Assembly: GCA_019114925.1 (NCBI GenBank)
Contig: DXEO01000054.1
Span: 1 to 8,087 of the forward strand
Direction: 5' to 3'
Length of the DNA: 8,087 bases
Source: Candidatus Corynebacterium faecipullorum
GTDB lineage: Bacteria; Actinomycetota; Actinomycetes; Mycobacteriales; Mycobacteriaceae
The translations under genes and the position numbers were made by a program. The notes under the pieces were generated by a model. It was not told the DNA's origin. It worked only from the letters and a program-made list of their open reading frames with translations, and made no database searches. Each line of letters starts with the position of its first letter. The first letter of the stretch is position 1. Below, one piece after another: positions 1-6,276 of the stretch.

Positions 1-1
1 T

Positions 2-700
2 GACCACGGGCTAAAACCCGGTTGGCACGAGGTCACCATCCGCGCCCAAGGCGCCGAGGAGGCCAGCGCGGAGGTCCTCATCGTGGACAAGGACACGACC
101 TTCGGTGTGGTCAGCGATATCGATGACACCATCATGGTGACCTGGCTGCCACGCGCCATGATTGCCGCGTGGAATTCCTGGGTCAAGCGCACCAATACGC
201 GCAAACCAGTAGAAGGCATGGCCAGCTTCTACCGAGAGATCTCCCAACAATACCCAGAGGCACCCTTCATCTACCTCTCCACTGGTGCGTGGAATACCTA
301 TGACACGTTGGCGAATTTCATGGCGGAAAACGGATTCCCCCGCGGCCCGCTACTCCTGACGGATTGGGGGCCTACACCTACCGGCCTCTTCCGCAATGGC
401 CTGGAGCACAAGCGCGTCCAATTGCGAAACCTGTTCATCGCTTTCCGCAAATTGCGCTGGCTGCTCATCGGTGATGATGGCCAGCACGATCCCTTAACCT
501 ATGCCGACGCGGCAGCAGAGCACCCCGACCATGTGGCCGCAGTTGCTATACGCAACCTCACCCCGCAGGAGCAGCTGCTCTCGCATGGTTCGCTCGCTCC
601 CTTGGTGAAGATCAACGAGCAGTCTTCTTTCGATATTCCGCTCATTCAAGGCACCGACGGTAACGCCCTTGCCCGTGCCTACCGCACGCTCAACCTATAG
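2..700 (+). CDS. App1-family (lipin-like HAD) phosphatase domain protein, 5' end missing
   Basis: This is the C-terminal 232 residues of a gene whose start lies before the window; the frame is open from base 2, so the internal GTG at 83 need not be the start. The HAD phosphatase motifs are present in order: motif I SDIDDT (residues 38-43 of the visible part, with D39 and D41 as expected nucleophile and acid/base), motif II YLSTGAWN near residues 90-97, a likely motif III Lys in EHKRVQLR, and motif IV IGDDGQHDP. This matches the App1 catalytic domain, named after yeast App1 phosphatidate phosphatase (a Mg2+-dependent dephosphorylation). For bacterial members the substrate is not established, so phosphatidate is an inference. 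No membrane segment is visible in this part. It converges on the histidine phosphatase gene, with only 32 bases between the stop codons and no hairpin there. Family confidence is high, substrate confidence low. Confidence 0.85.
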   Translation, partial: DHGLKPGWHEVTIRAQGAEEASAEVLIVDKDTTFGVVSDIDDTIMVTWLPRAMIAAWNSWVKRTNTRKPVEGMASFYREISQQYPEAPFIYLSTGAWNTYDTLANFMAENGFPRGPLLLTDWGPTPTGLFRNGLEHKRVQLRNLFIAFRKLRWLLIGDDGQHDPLTYADAAAEHPDHVAAVAIRNLTPQEQLLSHGSLAPLVKINEQSSFDIPLIQGTDGNALARAYRTLNL

Positions 701-732
701 TCCAAAATTCGCTTACCTCTATTACCTAGTTT

Positions 733-2367
733 CTAGAAGGGCAGTTGAACGCCGTACCTGTTGAGGAGCTCCTTGATTTGCTGAGCGTTTGCTATAGCAA
801 CACCAGCCGTAATCACAAGTGCACCGATGACTGACGCAACAACTCCCCAGACGCCGGCCTGTGAAGAAAGAAGGTCGGCAGATGTGGATGGCGGGGTACT
901 GTAGTCGCCGTCTTCTCCGATGCGGGCTTTAGAGTGATCCGACGTTGCTCCTAGCGGCAGACAAGCGGCAAGCTCATCAATGGTGTAGAAGGACGATCCT
1001 TCTGTGATCGGCTCACAGCCCTCATTGAACGGCACTTCTTTTTCGTTGTAGAGCATGCGCACGAGGGTGTCGCCTCGTTCGTTTTGGAACGCATCCCATT
1101 GGATATTAGCTCCCATCGGGGCTACGTGGTCGCCTCTCCATGTGGAATTTTCCCACGTATAAAGCTCACCACGTGGAGTGGCTGTTTCAGAACCTGGAAG
1201 CTTTAGGAGGGCAGCCAACGGGATGATGGTCTCGGCATGACCAAACCGATATTCGGCAGCTACGTTGCCTCCAGCGGCGCGGTCCTGGACGCCTTGAATC
1301 ATATGTTCCAGGAGCGGCTCGTAGTTGTCATAAGAGACAGTCTGTCCTTCAACGGCTGGCCCCTTTTGGTAGTAGTCCTCAACATCTAAGAGGTAAGCAA
1401 AGGTTGGCCCACTGGCTTCGTCCATGTAGTGGTCAAAGATCCAGCCCGCCGCTGGTGTCTTTTCTTCATGAGCCAAAGCTGGAGCAATGATGTACAGGTT
1501 GTAGAACTGCAAGGCGGCATCCACAATGCCTTCAACCGTCTTGTCATCTTTCTCACGGCCGATAAAAGATATGGATCCATCCTCTAGGCCTGTGATGAAG
1601 TCCTCAGTGAAGATCTTGCTCAGGAGGCTACGCGCGGCAGTCTGCGATGCAGGTTTGGCATAAGCCTCTTTAACCCTCGCGTTGAGCTCCTCCGAGTCTT
1701 TCCACTCGGAATACTCCTTATAAGACGGAGATTCTTTGTCCTTGTGTGCATACATGAGATCGGTACGCGATTCGATGCTCACGTGGCCATCTTTCATTCC
1801 GTCAATCAGGTTATCCGCCAACTCGGGCTTTTCCGCGAGCCATGCTTTAGCAAAGTTCCATCCGGAATCATTAGCGCGATCCTCACCGGAGGAAATGTAC
1901 TTGACTTTGAGGTCATTCTCTTCGATGGTGTCCATTAACGTAGCGTTGCGCTGCGCATTGCGCTGGCCGATTCCCTGCAGCTCCTCGCGGCCCACGACCG
2001 TAAGGTTGCCGTATCCGGCTTCTTGGCCGATGCCGCCAGCCAGTTCCTCATTCACGGCGATCATGGCCTCGACCTGTGGGATGAGGTCCTCCCCGAGCTC
2101 CGTGAGTTGGTCGTGTTCCTTGGCGTACTCCAGCATCTGCTGAGCTAGGTCATCATACTTAAAACTTGAAAGCCCACGCGAGCCATGGCGGTTCACGGTG
2201 GACGTGTAGATCGGGTGAAAACCAGCGGGTGCTTCAGAATAGCTGGCCCCCTGGGGCTCATAGTGCTGCTTTGTGGAGTAATAGGTCGCAGTATCCGCAG
2301 CCAAAGCCGGAACCGGTGTCATTAAACAAGCAACGGCAGAAAGAAGTGCGAGGGCGCGAGAACGCAT
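733..2367 (-). CDS. Exported, membrane-anchored histidine-type acid phosphatase (phytase/MINPP-like)
   Basis: A 544-residue protein of the histidine phosphatase superfamily, branch 2, which hydrolyses phosphomonoesters through a phosphohistidine intermediate. The N-terminal motif RHGSR is at residues 60-64 (H61 nucleophile) and the distal HAE proton-donor motif at 377-379, within RFGHAET. Residues 1-23 form a signal peptide (MRSR, a hydrophobic core, then PALA-A), so the enzyme acts outside the cytoplasm. A hydrophobic segment at about 507-528 followed by a 16-residue tail looks like a C-terminal membrane anchor; there is no LPXTG sorting motif. The ATG at 2367 is preferred over a TTG at 2394 because AGAAGGA lies 8 bases upstream of the ATG and the peptide then begins as a standard signal sequence. 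Base composition is lower in G+C than neighbouring genes: bases 1381-1440 contain 28 G+C, against 37 in 4261-4320. The substrate is unknown; inositol phosphates or other organic phosphates are plausible. Confidence 0.85.
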   Translation of the reverse strand: MRSRALALLSAVACLMTPVPALAADTATYYSTKQHYEPQGASYSEAPAGFHPIYTSTVNRHGSRGLSSFKYDDLAQQMLEYAKEHDQLTELGEDLIPQVEAMIAVNEELAGGIGQEAGYGNLTVVGREELQGIGQRNAQRNATLMDTIEENDLKVKYISSGEDRANDSGWNFAKAWLAEKPELADNLIDGMKDGHVSIESRTDLMYAHKDKESPSYKEYSEWKDSEELNARVKEAYAKPASQTAARSLLSKIFTEDFITGLEDGSISFIGREKDDKTVEGIVDAALQFYNLYIIAPALAHEEKTPAAGWIFDHYMDEASGPTFAYLLDVEDYYQKGPAVEGQTVSYDNYEPLLEHMIQGVQDRAAGGNVAAEYRFGHAETIIPLAALLKLPGSETATPRGELYTWENSTWRGDHVAPMGANIQWDAFQNERGDTLVRMLYNEKEVPFNEGCEPITEGSSFYTIDELAACLPLGATSDHSKARIGEDGDYSTPPSTSADLLSSQAGVWGVVASVIGALVITAGVAIANAQQIKELLNRYGVQLPF

Positions 2368-2375
2368 GAGAATGT

Positions 2376-2382
2376 TCCTTCT
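2376..2382 (-). promoter_or_regulatory. Ribosome binding site fixing the phosphatase start
   Basis: AGAAGGA on the minus strand ends 8 bases before the ATG at 2367. It lies inside the longer reading frame that would begin at the TTG at 2394, which argues for the ATG as the true start. Confidence 0.7.
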
Positions 2383-2397
2383 AGAGTTAGTCAATCG

Positions 2398-2416
2398 GGA
2401 GACTTAACTAACCTAA
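2398..2416 (-). promoter_or_regulatory. Candidate DtxR-like half-site and promoter of the phosphatase gene
   Basis: The minus strand reads TTAGGTTAG at 2416-2408, identical to one 9-base arm of the remembered corynebacterial DtxR iron-regulator consensus TTAGGTTAG-S-CTAACCTAA. The second arm is poor, with about 3 of 9 matches. The same stretch contains TAGGTT, which fits the loose TANNNT -10 pattern, about 15 bases after TTTGGA. It lies roughly 40 bases upstream of the start codon, a sensible place for an operator. A single good arm can occur by chance, so this is only a candidate. Confidence 0.3.
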
Positions 2417-2488
2417 ATCGAGAACATGGCTCCAAAGAGACTGGCAGGCAAACTGCAGGTTAAGAATCTCTTGTCCCTATGAGTACCC

Positions 2489-2523
2489 AAGTGCCCGACC
2501 GGCACCATGCCGGTCGGGCACTT
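2489..2523 (-). terminator. Strong hairpin terminator after the universal stress genes
   Basis: A perfect 13-base inverted repeat (GTGCCCGACCGGC at 2491-2503 and its complement at 2509-2521) encloses a 5-base loop; one A-T pair more on each side of each arm extends it to 15 pairs. It begins 57 bases after the stop codon of the stress gene ending at 2580 and upstream of the phosphatase gene. On the minus strand the T run is short (TTGGGT), so efficiency in that direction is uncertain; on the plus strand T-rich sequence follows. Confidence 0.75.
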
Positions 2524-2579
2524 TGTCTGCTGCTTTTACTTCCAGACTGCCCGCCCAGAAACAACGTTGGACAAGCGTC

Positions 2580-3020
2580 TTAATTCACGGTGTGGACAAT
2601 CATGACATCGCAATCAGACTGACGTGCGACATCCGCCGGAACCGAACCAAGCAGGCGGCCGGTCAGAGAATTGATTCCACGGTTACCAACGATGAGCAGG
2701 TCTGCCTTGTTGTCGTTGACAATGGACATCAGGGCCTGAACCGGGGTGCCCGGGCGCACAGCGGTCTCCACCTTCGTCACGCCGAACTTCTCTGCGTGCT
2801 CCTTGCCAGAGGCGAGGTTGGCTTGGGCCTTCTCATCGCCAAGAATCGTCACAGAATCCTGGCGCAAAGTCTTGGAAGCCTGCTCCTGATTCTCGTAGTA
2901 GGCGCAACCGATGATGAGGGTGGCATCGAAGGCTGCGGCGATCTTGGCTGCGCGCTCCACTGCAAGCAGGGAGGACTTGGAACCGTCGGTGCCGACCACG
3001 ATCTTGTTGTAATCGCTCAT
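2580..3020 (-). CDS. Universal stress protein, UspA family, ATP-binding type (copy 1)
   Basis: A single-domain Usp of 146 residues, the usual length for the family. The N-terminal strand and loop VVGTDGS (residues 8-14, D12 expected at the nucleotide) and the C-terminal G-2X-G-9X-G-S signature (G112, G115, G125, S126) are intact, so it belongs to the ATP-binding subgroup. Such proteins are cytoplasmic dimers that modulate survival under starvation, oxidative or other stress; their targets are mostly unknown. It is the second of two tandem paralogs: the first 42 residues match the neighbour at about 25 positions by hand comparison. GAAAGG ends 5 bases before the ATG. A 139-base gap with its own AT-rich promoter-like palindrome separates it from the other copy, so the two may be transcribed independently. 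A strong hairpin follows the stop. Confidence 0.92.
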   Translation of the reverse strand: MSDYNKIVVGTDGSKSSLLAVERAAKIAAAFDATLIIGCAYYENQEQASKTLRQDSVTILGDEKAQANLASGKEHAEKFGVTKVETAVRPGTPVQALMSIVNDNKADLLIVGNRGINSLTGRLLGSVPADVARQSDCDVMIVHTVN

Positions 3021-3063
3021 GATGACCTTTCTTCGTTGGCCCCAACCATGAGGCCACCGCTTG

Positions 3064-3084
3064 ACAAAATTTTAAAACTTTTGT
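3064..3084 (-). promoter_or_regulatory. AT-rich near-palindrome with a -10-like box upstream of Usp copy 1
   Basis: Twenty-one bases form an imperfect palindrome with 9 of 10 pairs matching around a central base; on the minus strand it runs from ACAAAAG to TTTTGT. It contains TAAAAT (plus positions 3069-3074), an excellent -10 hexamer by the TANNNT rule, which would give a leader of about 40 bases before the ATG at 3020. No clear -35 is present. A palindrome covering the -10 box suggests an operator, but the A/T richness alone could produce such symmetry. Confidence 0.4.
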
Positions 3085-3124
3085 GCACCCGCTAGTCTAA
3101 CAACGCTGGCGCGTTCACGTCGAT

Positions 3125-3148
3125 CAGCGCGCACGAGGCTCAGCGCGC
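3125..3148. repeat. Short direct and inverted GC repeat downstream of Usp copy 2
   Basis: CAGCGCGC occurs at 3125-3132 and again at 3141-3148. Because GCGCGC is self-complementary, the pair can also fold into a 6-base-pair hairpin with a 10-base loop. It lies just after the stop of the stress gene ending at 3160 and may act as a weak attenuator between the two Usp genes; no T tract follows on the minus strand. Confidence 0.3.
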
Positions 3149-3159
3149 CATGCTCTGTC

Positions 3160-3606
3160 TTAGTCAGTGGTGTTGACCACCACGACATCGGCGTGGGCTT
3201 TACGCGTGATTTCAGTCGCTACAGAGCCAAAGACGCGGCCCCGTACCGAATGAATTCCCTTGTTGCCCACCACGAACATATCCACGTCGTAGTCCTTGCC
3301 CACCTCGAGGAGCGAATTCACAGGATCACCGGACTTAGCAATGATTTCAATGCGCTTCGCGCCCTCACCGTGCGCAATCTCCGCGGCATTGTTAAGGAAG
3401 CTTTCCGACATCTCTTCGCTCACCACCGGTACTCGGGCGTCTTCCGCGTTCGGGGCACCGAGCATCGAACCCGAGTGGTTATAGAAAGCGGACACGATAA
3501 TCAGTGTCGCGTCATAAGCGCGCGCCATGGATGCGGCAGATCGGACAGCGCGCATGGAAGTCTGCGAGCCATCGGTTCCGACGGCGATGACGTTGTAGCT
3601 CAGCAT
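3160..3606 (-). CDS. Universal stress protein, UspA family, ATP-binding type (copy 2)
   Basis: A single Usp domain of 148 residues. AVGTDGS (residues 8-14) carries the conserved Asp, and the C-terminal G114-2X-G117-9X-G127-S128 signature of ATP-binding family members is complete. It is a diverged paralog of the next gene downstream (2580-3020): the ends of the two proteins align well, while the middle (residues about 44-80, with an Asn/His/Ser-rich start here) differs, suggesting separate functions rather than a recent duplicate. AAGGAG lies only 4 bases before the ATG, a slightly tight spacing. It follows uvrB with a 116-base gap that contains an inverted repeat and a possible -10 box. Role in stress survival is inferred from the family; partners are unknown. 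Confidence 0.92.
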   Translation of the reverse strand: MLSYNVIAVGTDGSQTSMRAVRSAASMARAYDATLIIVSAFYNHSGSMLGAPNAEDARVPVVSEEMSESFLNNAAEIAHGEGAKRIEIIAKSGDPVNSLLEVGKDYDVDMFVVGNKGIHSVRGRVFGSVATEITRKAHADVVVVNTTD

Positions 3607-3637
3607 AATTCTCCTTATAAACAGCGATTAATCCTTA

Positions 3638-3643
3638 ACAGTA
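3638..3643 (-). promoter_or_regulatory. Candidate -10 box for Usp copy 2
   Basis: TACTGT on the minus strand fits TANNNT and sits about 30 bases before the ATG at 3606. No recognisable -35 hexamer is found 16-18 bases further upstream, so this is tentative. Confidence 0.25.
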
Positions 3644-3657
3644 TGACACGGTCTTCT

Positions 3658-3708
3658 CCGCAGAGACGGGTTTTACCCGCACATTGAGTGGGCAGCAAAA
3701 CTCTGCGG
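3658..3708 (-). other. Inverted repeat with nested hairpin between uvrB and Usp copy 2
   Basis: CCGCAGAG at 3658-3665 is perfectly complementary to CTCTGCGG at 3701-3708. Within the 35-base interior, CGGG at 3667-3670 pairs with CCCG at 3676-3679 around a 5-base loop. The element begins 15 bases after the uvrB stop codon. There is no T tract, so it is not a classic intrinsic terminator; it could be a transcript 3'-end structure, an attenuator or a regulator site. Confidence 0.4.
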
Positions 3709-3722
3709 CCTAGCGTGCGCAA

Positions 3723-5816
3723 TTAAATCCCGGCCTCCTTAAGACCGCGTTGCTCCTTCTTCAGATCAGCGATCTCATCGCGCAAGCGTCCTGCTAGCTC
3801 GAATTTGAGCTCACGGGCTGCCTCGCGCATTTGGGTCGTCAGGTCGTCGATAAGCGCCTGCACCTCGTCGGCAGCCATGGAGGACACATCCGGCTTGTCG
3901 ACGAGCGCCGTGGGATCCGCGTCCTGGCCCTGCTCGTCGGCGTTCTCATAGACCTGGTCCAAAATATCCGCGATCTTTTTGCGCAGCGGCTGCGGGTCGA
4001 TGCCGTGCTCCCTGTTATAGGCAATCTGCTTCTCACGGCGGCGCTCGGTCTCCTCGATGGCCTCCTGCATCGAATCCGTAATCTTATCCGCATACATGAT
4101 GACCTCACCGGACACATTTCGGGCGGCGCGGCCAATCGTCTGAATGAGTGAGGTGGTGGAGCGCAGGAAACCTTCTTTATCGGCATCCAAGATGGCAACA
4201 AGTGAAACTTCAGGAAGGTCGAGGCCCTCACGCAGCAGGTTGATACCCACGAGGACATCGAACTCACCCAGACGCAGTTGGCGCAGCAGCTCCACGCGCT
4301 GCAACGTGTCAATATCCGAGTGGAGGTAGCGCACCTTGATGCCGTGTTCCAGCAAATAGTCCGTGAGGTCCTCTGCCATGCGTTTGGTCAAGGTCGTGAC
4401 TAGGACGCGCTCCTGCTTCGCGGTGCGGGCGCGGACCTCATCGATGAGGTCATCAATCTGGCCCTTGGTGGGCTTGACCGTCACCTTGGGATCTACCAGG
4501 CCTGTGGGGCGAATGACCTGTTCCACGAACTCGCCGCCGGAGGCCGTCATTTCGAAATCGCCTGGCGTGGCCGACATGTAGACGGTTTGGCCCACGCGCT
4601 CCTCAAACTCATCGAAGGTCAAGGGCCGGTTGTCTACAGCAGAAGGAAGACGGAAGCCGAATTCCACGAGGTTGCGCTTGCGGGCCATATCGCCCTCAAA
4701 CATGCCGCCAATCTGCGGGACGGTCACGTGAGACTCATCGATGATGGTGAGGAAGTCCTCTGGGAAATAGTCCAGGAGTGTTGCCGGCGCGGAACCAGCG
4801 GGGCGTCCGTCAACGTGGCGCGAATAGTTCTCAATGCCGGAGCAAAAGCCCACCTGCTCGATCATCTCAAGGTCATATTCGGTACGCATGCGCAGGCGCT
4901 GCGCTTCGAGCAACTTGCCGCGGTTCTCTAGCTCCGCGAGGCGCTCCGCGAGTTCCTCCTTGATGTCCTCGATGGCACGGGCCATGCGCTCTGGGCCAGC
5001 TACATAGTGTGTTGCGGGGAAGATCCGCACCCCATCAACTCGCTCCAGTACGTCGCCCGTCAAGGGGTGGATGTAGTAGAGCTCGTCCACGTCATCGCCG
5101 AAGAATTCAATGCGCACCGCGCGCTCTTCATAGGCGGGGATAATATCCACGGTATCTCCCTTGACGCGGAAGGTTCCACGCGTAAAGCCCACGTCATTGC
5201 GCTCATACTGAATATCCACGAGCAAGCGCAGGAAGCGATCGCGGTCGATCTCCTCCCCTTCCTCCAGTACAACGGAGCGATCAAGATAAGACTGCGGGGT
5301 GCCCAAACCATAGATACAAGACACAGAAGACACCACAACCACATCACGGCGGGATAAAAGAGCTGACGTGGCGGAGTGGCGGAGGCGCTCCACGTCCTCG
5401 TTAATAGAGGAATCTTTCTCAATATAGGTATCTGTCTGCGCGATATAGGCTTCCGGTTGGTAGTAGTCGTAATAGGAGACGAAATACTCCACCGCGTTGT
5501 TCGGGAGAAGCTGGCGCAGCTCATTCGCCAACTGTGCCGCCAGCGTTTTATTAGGCGCCATCACTAGTGTTGGGCGCTGCTGTTTTTCGATGAGCCACGC
5601 AGCGGTCGCGGACTTACCCGTACCTGTGGCACCCATGAGAACAACGTCGCGCTCGCCGCGGCTCAGCCGCTCATCCAGTTCCGCGATGGCGGCGGGCTGG
5701 TCGCCAGCGGGCTGGAATTCGGACTCAACACGGAACTCGGCTGAGCGCCGCTCGATTTCGCCAACAGGGCGATGTTCGGAAACGGGCAAGATGGGGTGTT
5801 CAGCAGCAAAAGCCAT
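3723..5816 (-). CDS. uvrB: UvrABC excinuclease subunit B
   Basis: UvrB, 697 residues, the damage-verifying helicase-like subunit of nucleotide excision repair: loaded by UvrA, it clamps the damaged strand and recruits UvrC for incision. Visible in order: Walker A GATGTGKS (62-69); the Tyr-rich beta-hairpin region YFVSYYDYYQPEAYI (111-125) that inserts between strands; the DESH Walker B (360-363); YMSATPG (413-419); LREGLDLPEVS (528-538); motif VI QTIGRAARN (559-567); and a C-terminal UVR domain with coiled-coil character at about 652-690 that contacts UvrC. Nothing essential is missing. The ATG at 5816 is chosen because it gives the MAFAAEHPIL start remembered for corynebacterial UvrB; an upstream GTG at 5861 would add 15 unsupported residues. 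There is no Shine-Dalgarno, but TAGACT lies 7 bases upstream, suggesting a leaderless transcript. No SOS box was recognised upstream. Confidence 0.97.
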   Translation of the reverse strand: MAFAAEHPILPVSEHRPVGEIERRSAEFRVESEFQPAGDQPAAIAELDERLSRGERDVVLMGATGTGKSATAAWLIEKQQRPTLVMAPNKTLAAQLANELRQLLPNNAVEYFVSYYDYYQPEAYIAQTDTYIEKDSSINEDVERLRHSATSALLSRRDVVVVSSVSCIYGLGTPQSYLDRSVVLEEGEEIDRDRFLRLLVDIQYERNDVGFTRGTFRVKGDTVDIIPAYEERAVRIEFFGDDVDELYYIHPLTGDVLERVDGVRIFPATHYVAGPERMARAIEDIKEELAERLAELENRGKLLEAQRLRMRTEYDLEMIEQVGFCSGIENYSRHVDGRPAGSAPATLLDYFPEDFLTIIDESHVTVPQIGGMFEGDMARKRNLVEFGFRLPSAVDNRPLTFDEFEERVGQTVYMSATPGDFEMTASGGEFVEQVIRPTGLVDPKVTVKPTKGQIDDLIDEVRARTAKQERVLVTTLTKRMAEDLTDYLLEHGIKVRYLHSDIDTLQRVELLRQLRLGEFDVLVGINLLREGLDLPEVSLVAILDADKEGFLRSTTSLIQTIGRAARNVSGEVIMYADKITDSMQEAIEETERRREKQIAYNREHGIDPQPLRKKIADILDQVYENADEQGQDADPTALVDKPDVSSMAADEVQALIDDLTTQMREAARELKFELAGRLRDEIADLKKEQRGLKEAGI

Positions 5817-5823
5817 GCTGACC

Positions 5824-5829
5824 AGTCTA
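5824..5829 (-). promoter_or_regulatory. Candidate -10 box for leaderless uvrB
   Basis: TAGACT on the minus strand, followed by 7 bases and the ATG at 5816. This spacing would place transcription initiation at or next to the start codon. The -35 region is weak, with CAGGTT 15 bases upstream. Confidence 0.45.
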
Positions 5830-5844
5830 ACGCGCCCAGCACGA

Positions 5845-5866
5845 AACCTGCTAGGTCCCACAGGTT
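5845..5866 (-). other. Inverted repeat upstream of uvrB
   Basis: AACCTG at 5845-5850 and CAGGTT at 5861-5866 form a 6-base-pair arm around 10 bases, just upstream of the uvrB -10 candidate. On the minus strand it is followed by TTCG only, so it would be a weak terminator for the DUF4259 gene or an operator overlapping the -35 region. No known regulator consensus was recognised. Confidence 0.25.
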
Positions 5867-5913
5867 GGGCTATCTATATCATCTGTGCCTGCGGACCGAG
5901 ACCTCACTCCGGC

Positions 5914-6276
5914 TTAGGGCAACACCGCGCGCGTCCTGCGCAACCACAGTTCAAGCTCACCCGTGGTTTCCCACAACGCATAAATCGGGGAACTGTTGGG
6001 CTCCATCGCTGTGTTGATTTTCTTACGCAGCCAGGCCCGGGTCTGCGGTGTGCGCAATACTTTGACGTCATCCGCGCTAATTCCAGCAGGGAGCCTATCT
6101 TCAGGCGTGGTGGCCAATGCTCCCAAAGCGATGATTACCCCAGCATCATCAACATCGATGGGAGCTTCCATGCAGCTTTTCTTAAACGTATCGAGATCGA
6201 AGGAGCCGTCACGGATTGCCGCGAGCACCTCGCACGCGGCGTGATTATCAAAAGGGCCAACATCCCACGTTCCCAT
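5914..6276 (-). CDS. DUF4259 domain protein of unknown function
   Basis: A 120-residue soluble protein starting MGTWDVGPFDNHAA, the hallmark N-terminus of the DUF4259 family (MGTWG-GPFDND-like). The middle DDAGVIIALGALATTPEDRLPA (44-65) and the Trp-rich end LWETTGELELWLRRTRAVL also fit remembered family members. No signal peptide, membrane segment or catalytic motif is visible, and the family function is unknown. The ATG at 6276 begins the conserved motif; the frame stays open to 6321, but the 15 extra residues (Cys-rich, non-family) are unlikely. There is no Shine-Dalgarno before this ATG. A TAATCT box 8 bases upstream with TTGCCC 17 bases further suggests leaderless transcription. Alternatively, translation could be coupled to a small ORF overlapping its start by 29 bases. 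It lies between coaE and uvrB, but that context gives no functional clue. Confidence 0.85.
   Translation of the reverse strand: MGTWDVGPFDNHAACEVLAAIRDGSFDLDTFKKSCMEAPIDVDDAGVIIALGALATTPEDRLPAGISADDVKVLRTPQTRAWLRKKINTAMEPNSSPIYALWETTGELELWLRRTRAVLP

Noticed and set aside
701..732. Terminator between the convergent App1 and phosphatase genes
   Set aside because: The 32-base gap has no inverted repeat; any termination signal must lie within the coding ends or is not intrinsic.
2417..2432. Possible SOS (LexA) box around TCGAGAAC upstream of the phosphatase gene
   Set aside because: Only one arm faintly resembles the actinobacterial SOS consensus; the complementary arm is absent.
2523..3095. 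Plus-strand frame of 190 codons opposite Usp copy 1
   Set aside because: It lies opposite a convincing Usp gene, covers the terminator hairpin and promoter palindrome, and resembles no protein I know.
3061..3098. TTGACA on the plus strand as a forward promoter
   Set aside because: The hexamer is perfect, but the only TANNNT that fits is 26 bases away, and no plus-strand gene follows.
3839..4312. Alternative minus-strand frame inside uvrB
   Set aside because: It overlaps the motor domain of UvrB out of frame; its Arg/Ser-rich composition is typical of a shifted frame.
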